64,000 nt of DNA, taken from NCBI GenBank assembly GCA_003254925.1, contig QANZ01035924.1:58240-122239 (forward strand), read 5' to 3'. The notes beneath the pieces were generated by a model, which saw only the letters and a list, made by a program, of their open reading frames with translations, was not told the origin of the DNA and did not search any database. Made by a program: the position numbers and the translations under genes. Positions 11,689 to 22,596 of this stretch are shown piece by piece. Numbering within the stretch: the first letter of the stretch is position 1; each line of letters begins with the position of its first letter. Source of the DNA: Chamaecrista fasciculata. Lineage: Eukaryota; Streptophyta; Magnoliopsida; Fabales; Fabaceae.

Positions 11689-11790
11689 GTTCTTGTTGTT
11701 GTCGTCGTCGTTGTTGTTACCGTCATCGTTGTTGTTACCGTTCTCGTTGATGTTACCGTTATCGTTGTCATCATTGTCGTTATTCAAAAT
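11689..11790. repeat. GTT/GTC trinucleotide tract (one per array unit)
   Basis: Imperfect gtt, gtc and accgtcatc triplets. The same tract is present in all five units (also 17303-17382, 20692-20810, 27562-27680, 33054-33170) with different repeat numbers. On the minus strand it reads as an Asn/Asp/Thr-rich stretch, open in units 3 and 4. Confidence 0.75.
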
Positions 11791-14315
11791 TGATATATAT
11801 ATATATAGATGTATAGCTAATTGTGTGTCTTCACAAAATATAAACGAAATCTCCCTTATAGTTGTAGCTACATTAGATTTTGCTTCCTCTCTTTCACTCT
11901 TTACTTACACAAATTTTGGCGTGCTTTGGAGATAAATTTTGGCCTGTCAATGAATTATCAAATAATATTAGTGAATTAATTTAGTTTTCCTAATTATTTG
12001 GTAATTCATTGATTTGGTTAAAATATGTTTCTATTGTAAATTTCTACTATACAATATTATTAGGATATATTTTGACAATCAATGAAATATCATATAATAT
12101 TAGAGAATCAATATTTCTCTAATTATCTGGTATTTTATTGATTTGGTTAAAATAATGTGTTTCTAATTTTCATTACAAATGTCTATCATCTTCCCTATAT
12201 CATACTTGGTCTTAACTAATCTAGAAATTGAGACTGGTTTTTGAAAATTCTGGAGGTGAATGTTTATTATTTTTTTATAGTATTTTCTCTCATTATTTTT
12301 GTTTCAAATATATTTGGGCATTGGTCAAGTCTTTTTATACAATCCTTTCTTCATATCTACAAACGATTTAGGTTAAGAACTTCTCAAAAAACTCTTCATA
12401 AAGTCTATACCTATGGCATTTTTGTTGTTTTTTTTTGGCTAAGAGTTGTTTATCTTTTAAAACCCTTGTTTATTGCTTGAGTACAATTTTTCTCTTGTTA
12501 GAAACTGAATTTGAGATATATTTATATATATAATATGATTTAGTTGTATTTTCTCTTAATGGCTTGATGCAGCTTTCCTTTGTTGTGTAGTGAAAATCTA
12601 TTTGAGTTATAAATTTATAATGTTAACAAGAAACTGAATACATATATAAAACCCTAGCTCCTTCCTTTATGTTCTCTCACACTATGCCACGCTCCTGCGC
12701 AAAGTTCCCTTGGGTTGCCGTTGTCTCAGCGGCGGTGACCCACCTTTCTTTCTCTAGGTATGTATTTTGTCTCTTCCTCCATTACGGAGGTCTCTACTTC
12801 CACTAGGGAAGTTTTCCCCTTTCATTAGGAAAGAGTTGATAATTTGTTCTTAAAATGATAGCTCTAGATCTACTCTTTTTGCTTAAACATGATGGAGAAA
12901 AATTAGGAAGAGCCTTCCTTAAAGAGTAAAGAGAGGCCTGTTACCTCTTTCTCTTCTTCTTTTTTTCTCTGAATTTTAATATTGGAGTAGATGTACTTTC
13001 TTTCTGACAAAAAAAAAGATCTATTTTATGATGTATTTTAGAGGAGATCTAGACTCAATTCTTAATATTTATAGGTATGTTGCCTAAGTTTCTTTGATTC
13101 TCCTTTGTAATCAGTTATAGGAGGTCATAACTGAACATTATTGTTAGATTTGAGTCATGATTGTGTCTCGTTTGTTGTATACCCTTGTAATGTTGTACTG
13201 TTTTCCTCATGAATGAAGTTCATATTTTAAAAAAAATATTATAATGCTTAAAATTTTACATAAGATTTACTTTCGTAATCCTTTAAATTTGGTTCATTCT
13301 CTACTAAAGAATATATAAGGTTACAATTATTTAATTAATTTTTAATAGAAAAAAAATGAAAACTTAAATTTGTATCTAAATGAAACACTGAATCGGTTAT
13401 TTATGTTTTATATATCAATAAATTAATTCCCATAAAAAGTACATTGAGAAATTCATTCAATCAAAATGAATTGGATAATTGTAATTTAAATGATTTTTAT
13501 AAAAAAAAATTATATAATTAAAATGAAGTAAAAATATAAATAGTAAATCTTCCAATTATGAAATTTGATTAAAACGGAAATGTTTTAGTTATCTTTCAAA
13601 AGTTATTTACATAAAAAGTGAAATTAAAAAATGGTCAAATTGTAATTTTGCTAATTTATCTTTGGGGTAATTTGTAATCTAATCTTCTTTTAATTATTTT
13701 AATTCTATGTCTTTCTCAATAGTGTGACTCATTGGTTCCAACAATTGAATGTAATCATATTTCTGTCATTTTAAATTACCAGATCGAACATCTTCACTAA
13801 GTTTTTCTCTAGCTTAGATTTGTTTGACAAGCATCTAGTAAATCAGCACCCACCAATTTTTTTTTTTTTTTCCTGAAGCACCCACCAATAAATGTGCAGA
13901 ACAAGCAAGCAAAGTAAAAGATTATTAAAACTTAACAGTATATTGGACCATCCACTGGGTGCTTTTCTTTGCTTTTCTTTATCTAAGCTGAGTACAACCT
14001 CATAGCTGCCACATAAAAAAAAAAAAAGGAAAAAGAATCCATTTTTTTTGGCCTGAAAAAAAATGAGGCCAATTAAATGGGGAACTAAATAATGAGACTG
14101 TGAACAAAATAGAACCTCCAAATGTAGCATTACATTTAATGGAAACCAAAATCAGAAATGGAAATTGTGGCCACAAACACTGTCTTAAATAATTTTTATT
14201 TGAGACTTATGTTTTTGCTATGTTTGAACTTCAAAGATTCTACTGATTGAAGTACTGGACTACAAAAGGATTGACGATGCAAGGAATGTGAACTCATTTA
14301 AAACTACAAAACTAA

Positions 14316-15611
14316 TGGTTAAGAATTAGATAATAGAATTCGTAATATTATTGATCTTCAACAATATAGTTTACAATGCTTTAAATAAGAGAAAATATTC
14401 CTAATAAGTTAGAAATCCTAAAACCTATTTGATAAAAAAATAACTGAATAAATCTAATCTAATCTAAGATAATGAGAATAACATAAATAAAGTCCTAAGC
14501 CCAAAAATTATAATAAGATAATTAAAAATAAGGGTAAATTACAAATTAGGAACCTGTGGTTAGGTCGAATATCAAATCACTGTCGTGTGGTTTAAAAAAT
14601 CTCACTTTGGGTACCTGAGGCATGAGACGTTTAGCAATTAGGGTACCTGTGGTTTTGTTCCGTCAATTTTAACGGAAAATGCTGACGTGAAGCTCACGTG
14701 ACTCAGTGAAAAATCAGATTTTGGTCCACGAACTATGGGATAAGTTTCATTTTGGTCCTAAAACTACTTTTTATTTCATTTTGATCCTCAAACTTTCATA
14801 TTTGCTCTGTTGTTGTCCTAAAAATGATATTTCATATGGCTTACGATGTTTACCTAAATAATTAAGATGAATCATTTCTCTCTCAAATATAGTGATCACG
14901 GGTGGACCTGAGACCTGACTCGATTATACTTAGGCTGGACCATCGGGTCCAACCGAGCCAAACTAAGCTACTTTATTTTTTAAAAAAAAATTCATATCTT
15001 TTTTTTATCTAACCCATTTATTTATTTTCTGTATATTCTTATGTTTTTATTTACCCCTACTCAAATACGTAATAATAAGTGAGTTGACAAAGAGAGGAAG
15101 AGAAATTTCCAGTCTTAATTACAAATTGAAGATAAATTTGTGGTTGATTTTTATCTCTAAATTATGAATAAGAATAACGGTGAAGATTTCGATAAAATCA
15201 CATTTTGGAGATAAAAACGGAAAAAATATAAAAGTTTGAGAACAAAAATGAAACAGAAAATAGCTTTTATGACCAAAATGAAACTTACCCCATAGTTTGA
15301 GAACCAAAAATGAGATTTGAACCTTGGAGTGAAAACCAACAACTAAGATGCAAGAGAAACCAACGGTTAGGATGCAATAAAAATTGATGGCTAAGATAGA
15401 TTGGAAATCGATGGCTAAGATTGCGCCATGTCAACATTTTCCCTTAAAATTAACGGAACAAAAACAAAGGTTCCCTAATTGCTAAACGACGCATATCTCA
15501 GATACCTAAAGTGAAAATTTTCAAACCACACAGCAATGATGTGAGATTCGGCCTAACCACAGGTACCTAATTTATAATTAACCCTAACAATAATCCCTAT
15601 ATTTCTCAACA
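14316..15611 (-). mobile_element. Ty1/copia 3' LTR, unit 1 (split by insertion)
   Basis: On the minus strand a G-rich PPT (gagggggag) follows the RNase H stop and abuts TGTTGAG, the LTR start. The LTR ends near ttaacca. Without the 1,053-bp Mutator-like insertion it is about 240 bp. No 5' LTR or primer-binding site follows, so only the 3' end of a copia element is preserved in each unit. Confidence 0.75.
14532..15584. mobile_element. Mutator-like non-autonomous element with long inverted repeats
   Basis: The 1,053-bp element begins GGGTAAATTACAAATTAGG and ends with the inverted counterpart; inverted similarity extends about 300 bp inward on each side with interruptions. Flanks TAAAAATAA and TAACAATAA match at 8 of 9 bases, a Mutator-type target duplication. 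The other array units have an uninterrupted sequence here (gataattcaaaataatc), which serves as the empty site. No transposase is encoded. The middle (14,870-15,110) is unrelated to the arms and unidentified. Confidence 0.85.
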
Positions 15612-15618
15612 CTCCCCC

Positions 15619-15985
15619 TCAAGTTGGTGAATAGATGTCTTCCATTCCCAGCTTGCGTATACAATCATGAAATCTTGGACCATGAAATCCTTTTGTGAGA
15701 ACATTTGCCAATTGATTATTCGTAGGAACATAAGACATCAATCTCAACACTCTCCTTCTTCTATCTTTTCCTTAATAAAATGCTCATCAATCTCAACATG
15801 CTTCATTATTTGATCATGTTGAATCGGATTGTGAGCAATGTTGATGGTCGATTTATTGTCACTATAAAGCTTCATTGGGCCTTTCACTTTTACCTTCAAA
15901 TCTGCCATAAATATTTTTAATTAGAGAAGTTTACATAGCCCTTGAGCAAGAGCTCTGAACTTAGCTTTAGAGGAAAGGGTGGAGA
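15619..15985 (-). pseudogene. Ty1/copia RNase H C-terminus, unit 1
   Basis: A minus-strand relic of the RNase H domain at the end of the copia polyprotein. The homologous reading contains the 'SSEAEFRALAQGLCELLWL' helix and the DNKSAIN motif with a catalytic Asp, followed by the terminal stop near 15619. In this unit the segment after the 'DRHF' region is rearranged (a duplicated tctcaacac word), so the frame is broken. Nothing upstream of RNase H (reverse transcriptase, integrase, gag) is present. Confidence 0.75.
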
Positions 15986-18900
15986 TGGTGAAGCAAAATT
16001 GTTGAGGGGCTTCTGTAGTTACATATTCCATTTCTGATAGCTCCTTTCATCTTCTACAGTTAAACTTGAAGATGCAGTTAGGTCAAGCACCGAAAATACA
16101 CCGATCATCCAGATTTGAGAACTACGAAAGTTCTCTGTAATCAGACAAAAACTTGTGGATCCGAATTACAAATTTGCCCTTTGACAATAAATGATGATGT
16201 GAGTTTGAATTATTTTGCCTACCAATTTCCCTAATTCTAGAGAATTGCAGAGAGATTTAAATCTAGATGATCCAGATTTTGAAAATGAACACATGGAGCC
16301 AAAGAGGAGATGAGAGGAGAGGAGGGAAGATGATGATATAAAACTTATCTTAAAATGATGATGGAAATATTAAAATAAATTGTTTTTTTATTAATATAAA
16401 ATTTATTTTTGTCCAATTTTTTATATCTATAAATATTAAAAATTTAGAAATAAATCATAATAGGAATGCATTAATAAAATATTTTAATATTTATGAAATA
16501 TTTAATACTTTTTCAGTAAAAAGTGATAAAGTATTATATTTTTTTATATAGAAAAATAGATATTTATTATTATTGGTAGGGTACGAGTAGGGAATAATAT
16601 ATTTGAATCCAGAGCCTTTAAGGTTGGGTTAGGGTCTAAACCCATACCAATACGATAAAAATTTAAGGTTCTCATTGGGTGTAGGTATTTTGATCATTCC
16701 TCGAGGAGAGGAACTAGGGGTGTTTAAGGGTTGGATAGGATTGGATTGAGTTGAGTTAAAGAAAATAAATGAGTTAACTCAAACCAATCCATACCAAATT
16801 TGGTCGGTTGACCCATACAAATTTCTTTTTATATATTTATTTTTTTTGCAATTTGGCCCATCTTAATTTTTTTTTTCGATTTGGTCATTCCCAATTTTTT
16901 TATGAGGGACTAAATTGAGAATAAAAATTTGTGAATGGATCAAATGGTAAAAATAATATTATTTGAGAATTCAAAATAGAATTTCAACTTAATAAAAAAC
17001 TAATTTTATTTTTAATTTTCTATTTTTATGGGCGACAGGTTGAGTTAGATTGAGTGAGTTAAAAATCTTAAAAACCGCAATTCAATCCAAACAACAACGA
17101 GATCAAATTTTTGAACTCAAACCAACTCAAACTAGTGGGTTGAATTAGTTTTGGTGGGTTGGCCCAACCCACTGAACACTCTTTTACTTAATGACATGAA
17201 AAGTTCGATATTTTTTTTTAGAAAGATGTGTTATTTATCTAAGGCATTGATGATAGGGTGTTAAATGAGAAGAGTTTTAATAATTAATTTACTACTTAAT
17301 TGTTGTTCTTGTTGTTGTCGTTGTCCTTGTTGTTACCGTCATCGTTGTTGTTACCGGTATCGTTGTCATCCTTGTCGTTATTCAAAAGTAATATATATAT
17401 AGATGTATAGCTATTGTGTGTCTTCACAAAATATAAACTGAATCTCCTTTATATTTGTAGCTAGATTAGATTTTGCTTCCTCTCTTTCACTCTTGACTTA
17501 CATAAATTTTGCGTGATTTGGAGATGAATTTTGGCCTGTCAATGAATTATCAAATAATATTAGTGAATCGATTTAGTTTTCCAAATTATTTGGTAATTCA
17601 TTGATTTGGTTAAAATGTGTTTCCATTGTAAATGTCTACTATACAATATTATTAGGATATATTTTAGCAACAAATGAAATATTAAATAATATTAGAGAAT
17701 CAATATTTCTCTAATTATCTGGTATTTCATTGTTTAGGTTAAAATAATGTGTTTCTAATTTTCATTACAAATATCTATCATCTTCCATATATCATACTTG
17801 GTCTTAACTGGTTTAGAATTTGAGATTGATTTTTGAAATTTCTGAAGTTGAATGTTTATTATTTTTTTGAAAGTATTTTCTCATGATTTTTGTTTCAAAT
17901 ACTTTCAGACATTGGTCAAGTTTTTTGATACAATCATTTTTTCATATCTACAACAAAAAGGTGATATATATAAAGAACTTCTCAAAAAACTCTTCATAAA
18001 GCTCTATACCTATGGGATTTTTGTTGCTTTTGGCTAAGAGTTGTTTATCTTTTAAAATCCTTGTTTATAATTGCTTGAGTAGAATTTTTTCCTTGTTAGA
18101 ATATGAATTTAGGATATATATATATATAATATGATTTAGTTGTAATTTCTCGTTATGGCTTGATGTAGCTTTCCTTTGTTGGGTAGTGCAAATCTGTTTG
18201 AGTTATGAATTTATCATGTTAACAAGTAACTAAATACATAAAACCCTAGCCGCTTCCTTTGAGCTCTCTCACACTCTGCCATGGTCCCGAGCGAAGTTCC
18301 CTTGGGCCGCCGTTGTCTCAGCGGCGGTGGCCCTCCTTTCTTTTTCTAGGTATGTATTATGTCACTTCCTTCATTAGGGAGGTCTCCACTTCCAATAGGG
18401 AAATTTTCGCCTTTCATTAGGAAAGGATCGATATTTTGTTCTTAAAATGTTAGCTCTAGGATCTACTCTTTTTGCTTAAACAAAATGGAGAGAAATTAGG
18501 AAGAGCCTTCCCTAAAGAGTGAAGAGAGGTGTGTTGCCTCTTTCTCTTCTTTTTCTTTTCTCTGTATTTTAATATTGGAGTAGATCTACTTTCTCATGTA
18601 TTTGAGAGGAGATCTGGAATTAATTCTTGATATTTATAGGTGTGTTGCTTAAGTTTCTTTGATTCTCCTTTGTAATTTGTTCTAGGAGTTCTTGACGAAA
18701 CTTTATTGATAGATTTGAGCCATGATTGTATCTCCTTTGATGTATAGCCTTGTATTGGTGTACTGTTTTCCTCATGAATGAAGTTTATATTTTGACAAAA
18801 AAATATTATAATGTTTAAAATTTTACATAAGCTTTATTTTAGTAATCCTTTAAATTTGGTTCATTCCTTAATAAAGAATGTATAATGTTACAATTATTTA

Positions 18901-19735
18901 ATTTATTTTAAATTGAAAAAATGAAAACTTAAATTTGTATATAAATAAAACACTGAATCAGTTTCTTATTTCCTGTATATCAATAAATTAATTCCCATAA
19001 AAAATAAATAGACAAATTCATTCAATTAAAATGAATTGGATAAATGTTATTTAAATGACAAATTCATTGGGTTAAGTTGTTTACATAAAAAAGTAAAATT
19101 AAAAAAATGGTCAAAGTGTAATTTTAGTAATTTATCTTTGGGTTAAGTTGTAATCTAATCTCTTATCTGTTTTCTTTTAATTCTTTTAATTCTATGTCTT
19201 TCTCAATTGTATGACTCATTGGTTCCAACAATGAATTGTAATTAAATTTTTGTCATTTTAAATTACAAGATTGAACATCTTCTCTAAGTTTTCCTCTAGC
19301 TTGGATTTATTTAACAAGCATCCGGTAAATCAACACCCACCAATAAATGTGCAGAACAAGCAAGGAAAATAGAAGACTATTGAAACATAATAGTATATTG
19401 GACCATCCACGGGGTGCTTTTATTTATCCATGGTTAGTACAACCTCATAGCTGCCAAAGAAAGAAAAAAGGAAGAAGAGGCCAATTAAAAGAGGAACTAA
19501 ATAATGAGACTGTGAACAAAATAGAAGCTCCAAATGTAGCATTACATTTAATGGAACACAAAATCAGAAATGGAAATTGTGGCCACAAACACTGTCTTAA
19601 ATAATTTTTATTTTATACTTATGTAGTTATGTTTGAACTTCAAAGATTCTACTGATTGAAGTACTTGACTAAAAAATGATTGACGATGCACGAAATGACA
19701 ACTCATTTAAAACTTCAAAAGCTAATGGTTAATAA

Positions 19736-19955
19736 TTAGATAATAAAATTCGTAATTTTATTGATCCTCAACAATAAGGTTTACAAAGATTTTAAATAAG
19801 AGAAAATATTCCTAATCAAGTTACTAAAACCTATTTGATAAAACAATAACAGAATAAATCTAATCTAATCTAAGATAATGAGAATAACATAAATAAAGTC
19901 CTAAGCCCAAAAATAATAAAAAGATAATTCAAAATAATCGCCATATTTCTCAACA
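19736..19955 (-). mobile_element. Ty1/copia 3' LTR, unit 2
   Basis: An uninterrupted 220-bp version of the LTR described for unit 1, starting TGTTGAGAAATATGG on the minus strand and ending ttaacca before 'ttagc'. It serves as the reference length and as the empty site for the unit 1 insertion. Confidence 0.75.
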
Positions 19956-19962
19956 CTTCCCC

Positions 19963-20330
19963 TCAAATTGGTGAATAGATGTCGTCCATTCCCAACTTCC
20001 CTATACAATCATGAAATCTTCGACCATGCAATCCTTTTGTGAGAACATCTACCAATTGATTACCCGTAGGAACATAAGACATACACACTGTCCCTTCTTC
20101 TATCTTTTCCTTAATAAAATGCCTATCAATTTCAACTTGCTTTGTTCGATCATGTTGAATTGGATTGTGAGTAATGTTGATGGCTGATTTATTGTCACTA
20201 TATAGCTTCAAAGGGCCTTTTACTTATAGCTTCAAATTTGCCATAATTATTTTTAACCAGAGAAGTTCACATAGCCCTTGAGAAAGAGCTTTGAACTCAG
20301 CTTCAGAGGAAAGGGTGGAGATGGTGAAGC
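19963..20330 (-). pseudogene. Ty1/copia RNase H C-terminus, unit 2
   Basis: The clearest of the five copies. The terminal 82 codons are open: LYSDNKSAINITHN (catalytic Asp region), DRTKQVEIDRHFIKEKIEE, a YVPTGNQLVDVLTKGLHG motif and a stop just before the PPT. Upstream, in the same frame, a TAA falls in the linker ahead of the KGPMKLY segment, and the SSEAEF helix follows beyond it. It is thus a disabled fragment about 120 residues long, where a complete copia polyprotein would exceed 1,200. Confidence 0.85.
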
Positions 20331-21548
20331 AAAATTGTTGCGCTCATCTTCAAAGAATCGTGAAGGTGGATGGGCTTCTGAAAATACATCTTCTATTTAT
20401 GATAGCTCTTTTCGTCTAAATAAAAAATTAATATTATTTTTTATTTTCTATTTTTATGGGAGGTAGGTTGAGTGAGTTCAATATCTTAAAACCTGCAATT
20501 CAATCTGAACCACAACTAGATCAAATTTTTGAGTCCAAACCAACTCAAACTAGTGGGTTGAATTGGTTTTGGTGGGTTGGCCCAACCGAATGAACTCCCT
20601 TTTACTTAGAAAGATGTGATATTTTCTTAAGGCATTGATGAGAGGGTATTAAATGAGAAGAGTTTTAATAATTAATTTACTAATTAATTGTTGTTCTTGT
20701 TGTTGTTGTCGTCGTTTTGTTACCGTCGTCGTTGTTGTTACCATCATTCTCGTTGTTAACGTCTTCGTTGCTGTTACCGTCATCCTTGTCATCCTTGTCG
20801 TTATTCAAAAGTAATATATATAGATGTATAGCTAATTGTGTGTCTTCACAAAATTTAAACTGAATCTCTTTTATATTTGCAGCTACATTCGACTTTGCTT
20901 CCTCTCTTTCACTCTTTACGTAGACAAAGTTGGCGTGATTTGGAGATGAATTTTGGCCTGTCAATGAATTATCAAATAATATTAGCGAATCGATTTATTT
21001 TTCCTAATTACTTGGTAATTCATTGATTTGGTTAAAATGTGTTTCTATTGTAAATGTCTACTATACAATATTATTAGGTTAGATTTTGGCAATCAATGAA
21101 ATATCAAATAGTATTAGAGAATCAGTATTTCTCTAGTTATCTGGTATTTCAGTGATTTTCTTAAAATATTGTGTTTCTAATTTTCATTACAAATATCTAT
21201 CATCTTCCATATATCATACTTTGTCTTAACGAATCTAGAAATTGAGTATAATTTTTGAAAATTCTGGAGTTGAATGTTTATTATTTTTTAAAAAAGTATT
21301 TTCTCTCATGATTTTTGTTTCAAATACTATTGGGCATTGGTCAAGTTTTTTTGATACAATCCTTGTTCATATCTACAACATAAAAGGTGATATATGTGAA
21401 GAACTTCTCAAAAAACTCTTCATCAAGCTCAACACCTATGGCCTTTTTGTTGTTTTTTGGCTAAGAGTTGTTTGTCTTTTAAAATCCTTGTTTATTGCTT
21501 GAGTAGAATTTTTATCTAGTTAGAATATGAATTTAGGATATATATATA

Positions 21549-21549
21549 N
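21549..21549. other. Single N at a repeat-order break
   Basis: Immediately left the sequence matches the C/D segment of the array unit; immediately right it matches the region about 1 kb further on ('agtaaaattaaaaaaatggtc'). This is a deletion or a closed assembly gap. Confidence 0.7.
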
Positions 21550-22180
21550 AGTAAAATTAAAAAAATGGTCAAAGTGTAATTTTAGTAATTTATCTTTGCG
21601 TTAAGTTGTAATCTAATCTCTTATCTGTTTTCTTTTAATTATTTTAATTCTCTGTCTTTCTCAATAGTATGACTCATTGGTTCCAACAATGAATTGTAAT
21701 TAAATTTTTGTCATTTTAAATTACAAGATCGAACATCTTCTCTAAGTTTTCCTCTAGCTTGGATTTATTTAACAAGCATCCGGTAAATTAACACCCACCA
21801 ATAAATGTGCAGAACAAGCAAGGAAAATAGAAGACTATTGAAACATAATAGTATATTGAACCATCCACGGGGTGCTTTTATTTATCCATGGTTAGTACAA
21901 CCTCATAGCTGCCAAAGAAAGAAAAAAGGAAGAAGAGGCCAATTAAAAGAGGAACTAAATAATGAGACTGTGAACAAAATAAAAGCTCCAAATGTAGCAT
22001 TACATTTCATGGAACACAAAATCAGAAATGGAAATTTTGGCCACAAACACTGTCTTAAATAATTTTTATTTTATACTTATGTTCCAGTTATGTTTGAACT
22101 TCAAAGATTCTACTGATTGAAGTACTTGACTAAAAAATGATTGACAATGCACGGAATGACAACTTATTTAAAACTTCAAA

Positions 22181-22406
22181 GTTAATAATTAGATAATAAA
22201 ATTCGTAATATTATTGATCCTCAACAATAAGGTTTACAAAGATTTTAAATAAGAAAACATTCCTAATCAAGTTACTAAAACCTATTTGATAAAACAATAA
22301 CTGAATAAATCTAATCTAATCTAAGATAATGAGAATAACATAAATAAAGTCCTACGGCCAAATATAATAAAAAGATAATTCAAAATAATCGCCATATTTC
22401 TCAACA
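22181..22406 (-). mobile_element. Ty1/copia 3' LTR, unit 3
   Basis: Collinear with the unit 2 LTR. The end nearest 22,181 has lost the 'atgg' of ttaacca, so its terminus is degraded. Confidence 0.7.
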
Positions 22407-22596
22407 CTTCCCCTCAGTTGTTGGTGAATAGATGTCGTCCATTCCCAACTTCCCTATACAATCATGAAATCTTCGACCATGCAATCCTTTTGCGAGAACA
22501 TCTACCAATTGATTATCCGTAGGAACATAAGACATACACACTGTCCCTTCTTCTATCTTTTCCTTAATAAAATGCCTATCAATTTCAACATGCTTT

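Larger units (their letters stand above)
11489..17100. repeat. Composite array unit 1
   Basis: The most complete unit. GTT/GTC tract about 11689-11790; aaaccctag segment from about 12650; polyA-like tail near 13,230; copia LTR 14316-15611 split by a Mutator-like element; RNase H 15619-15985; and the 16,705-17,100 block that leads into unit 2. Confidence 0.8.
17101..20518. repeat. Composite array unit 2
   Basis: Parallel to unit 1 without the Mutator-like insertion: GTT/GTC tract 17303-17382, gccgccgttgtctcagcggc segment near 18310, copia LTR 19736-19955, RNase H 19963-20330. It then jumps directly from the RNase H upstream sequence to the next unit start, so about 1 kb present in units 1 and 4 is deleted. 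Confidence 0.8.

Noticed and set aside
12241..12480. Conserved 60-86-codon plus-strand ORF present in all array units (also 17,852, 21,242, 28,180 and 33,596)
   Set aside because: Conservation is fully explained by unit duplication; start and length differ, composition is AT-driven and no domain is seen.
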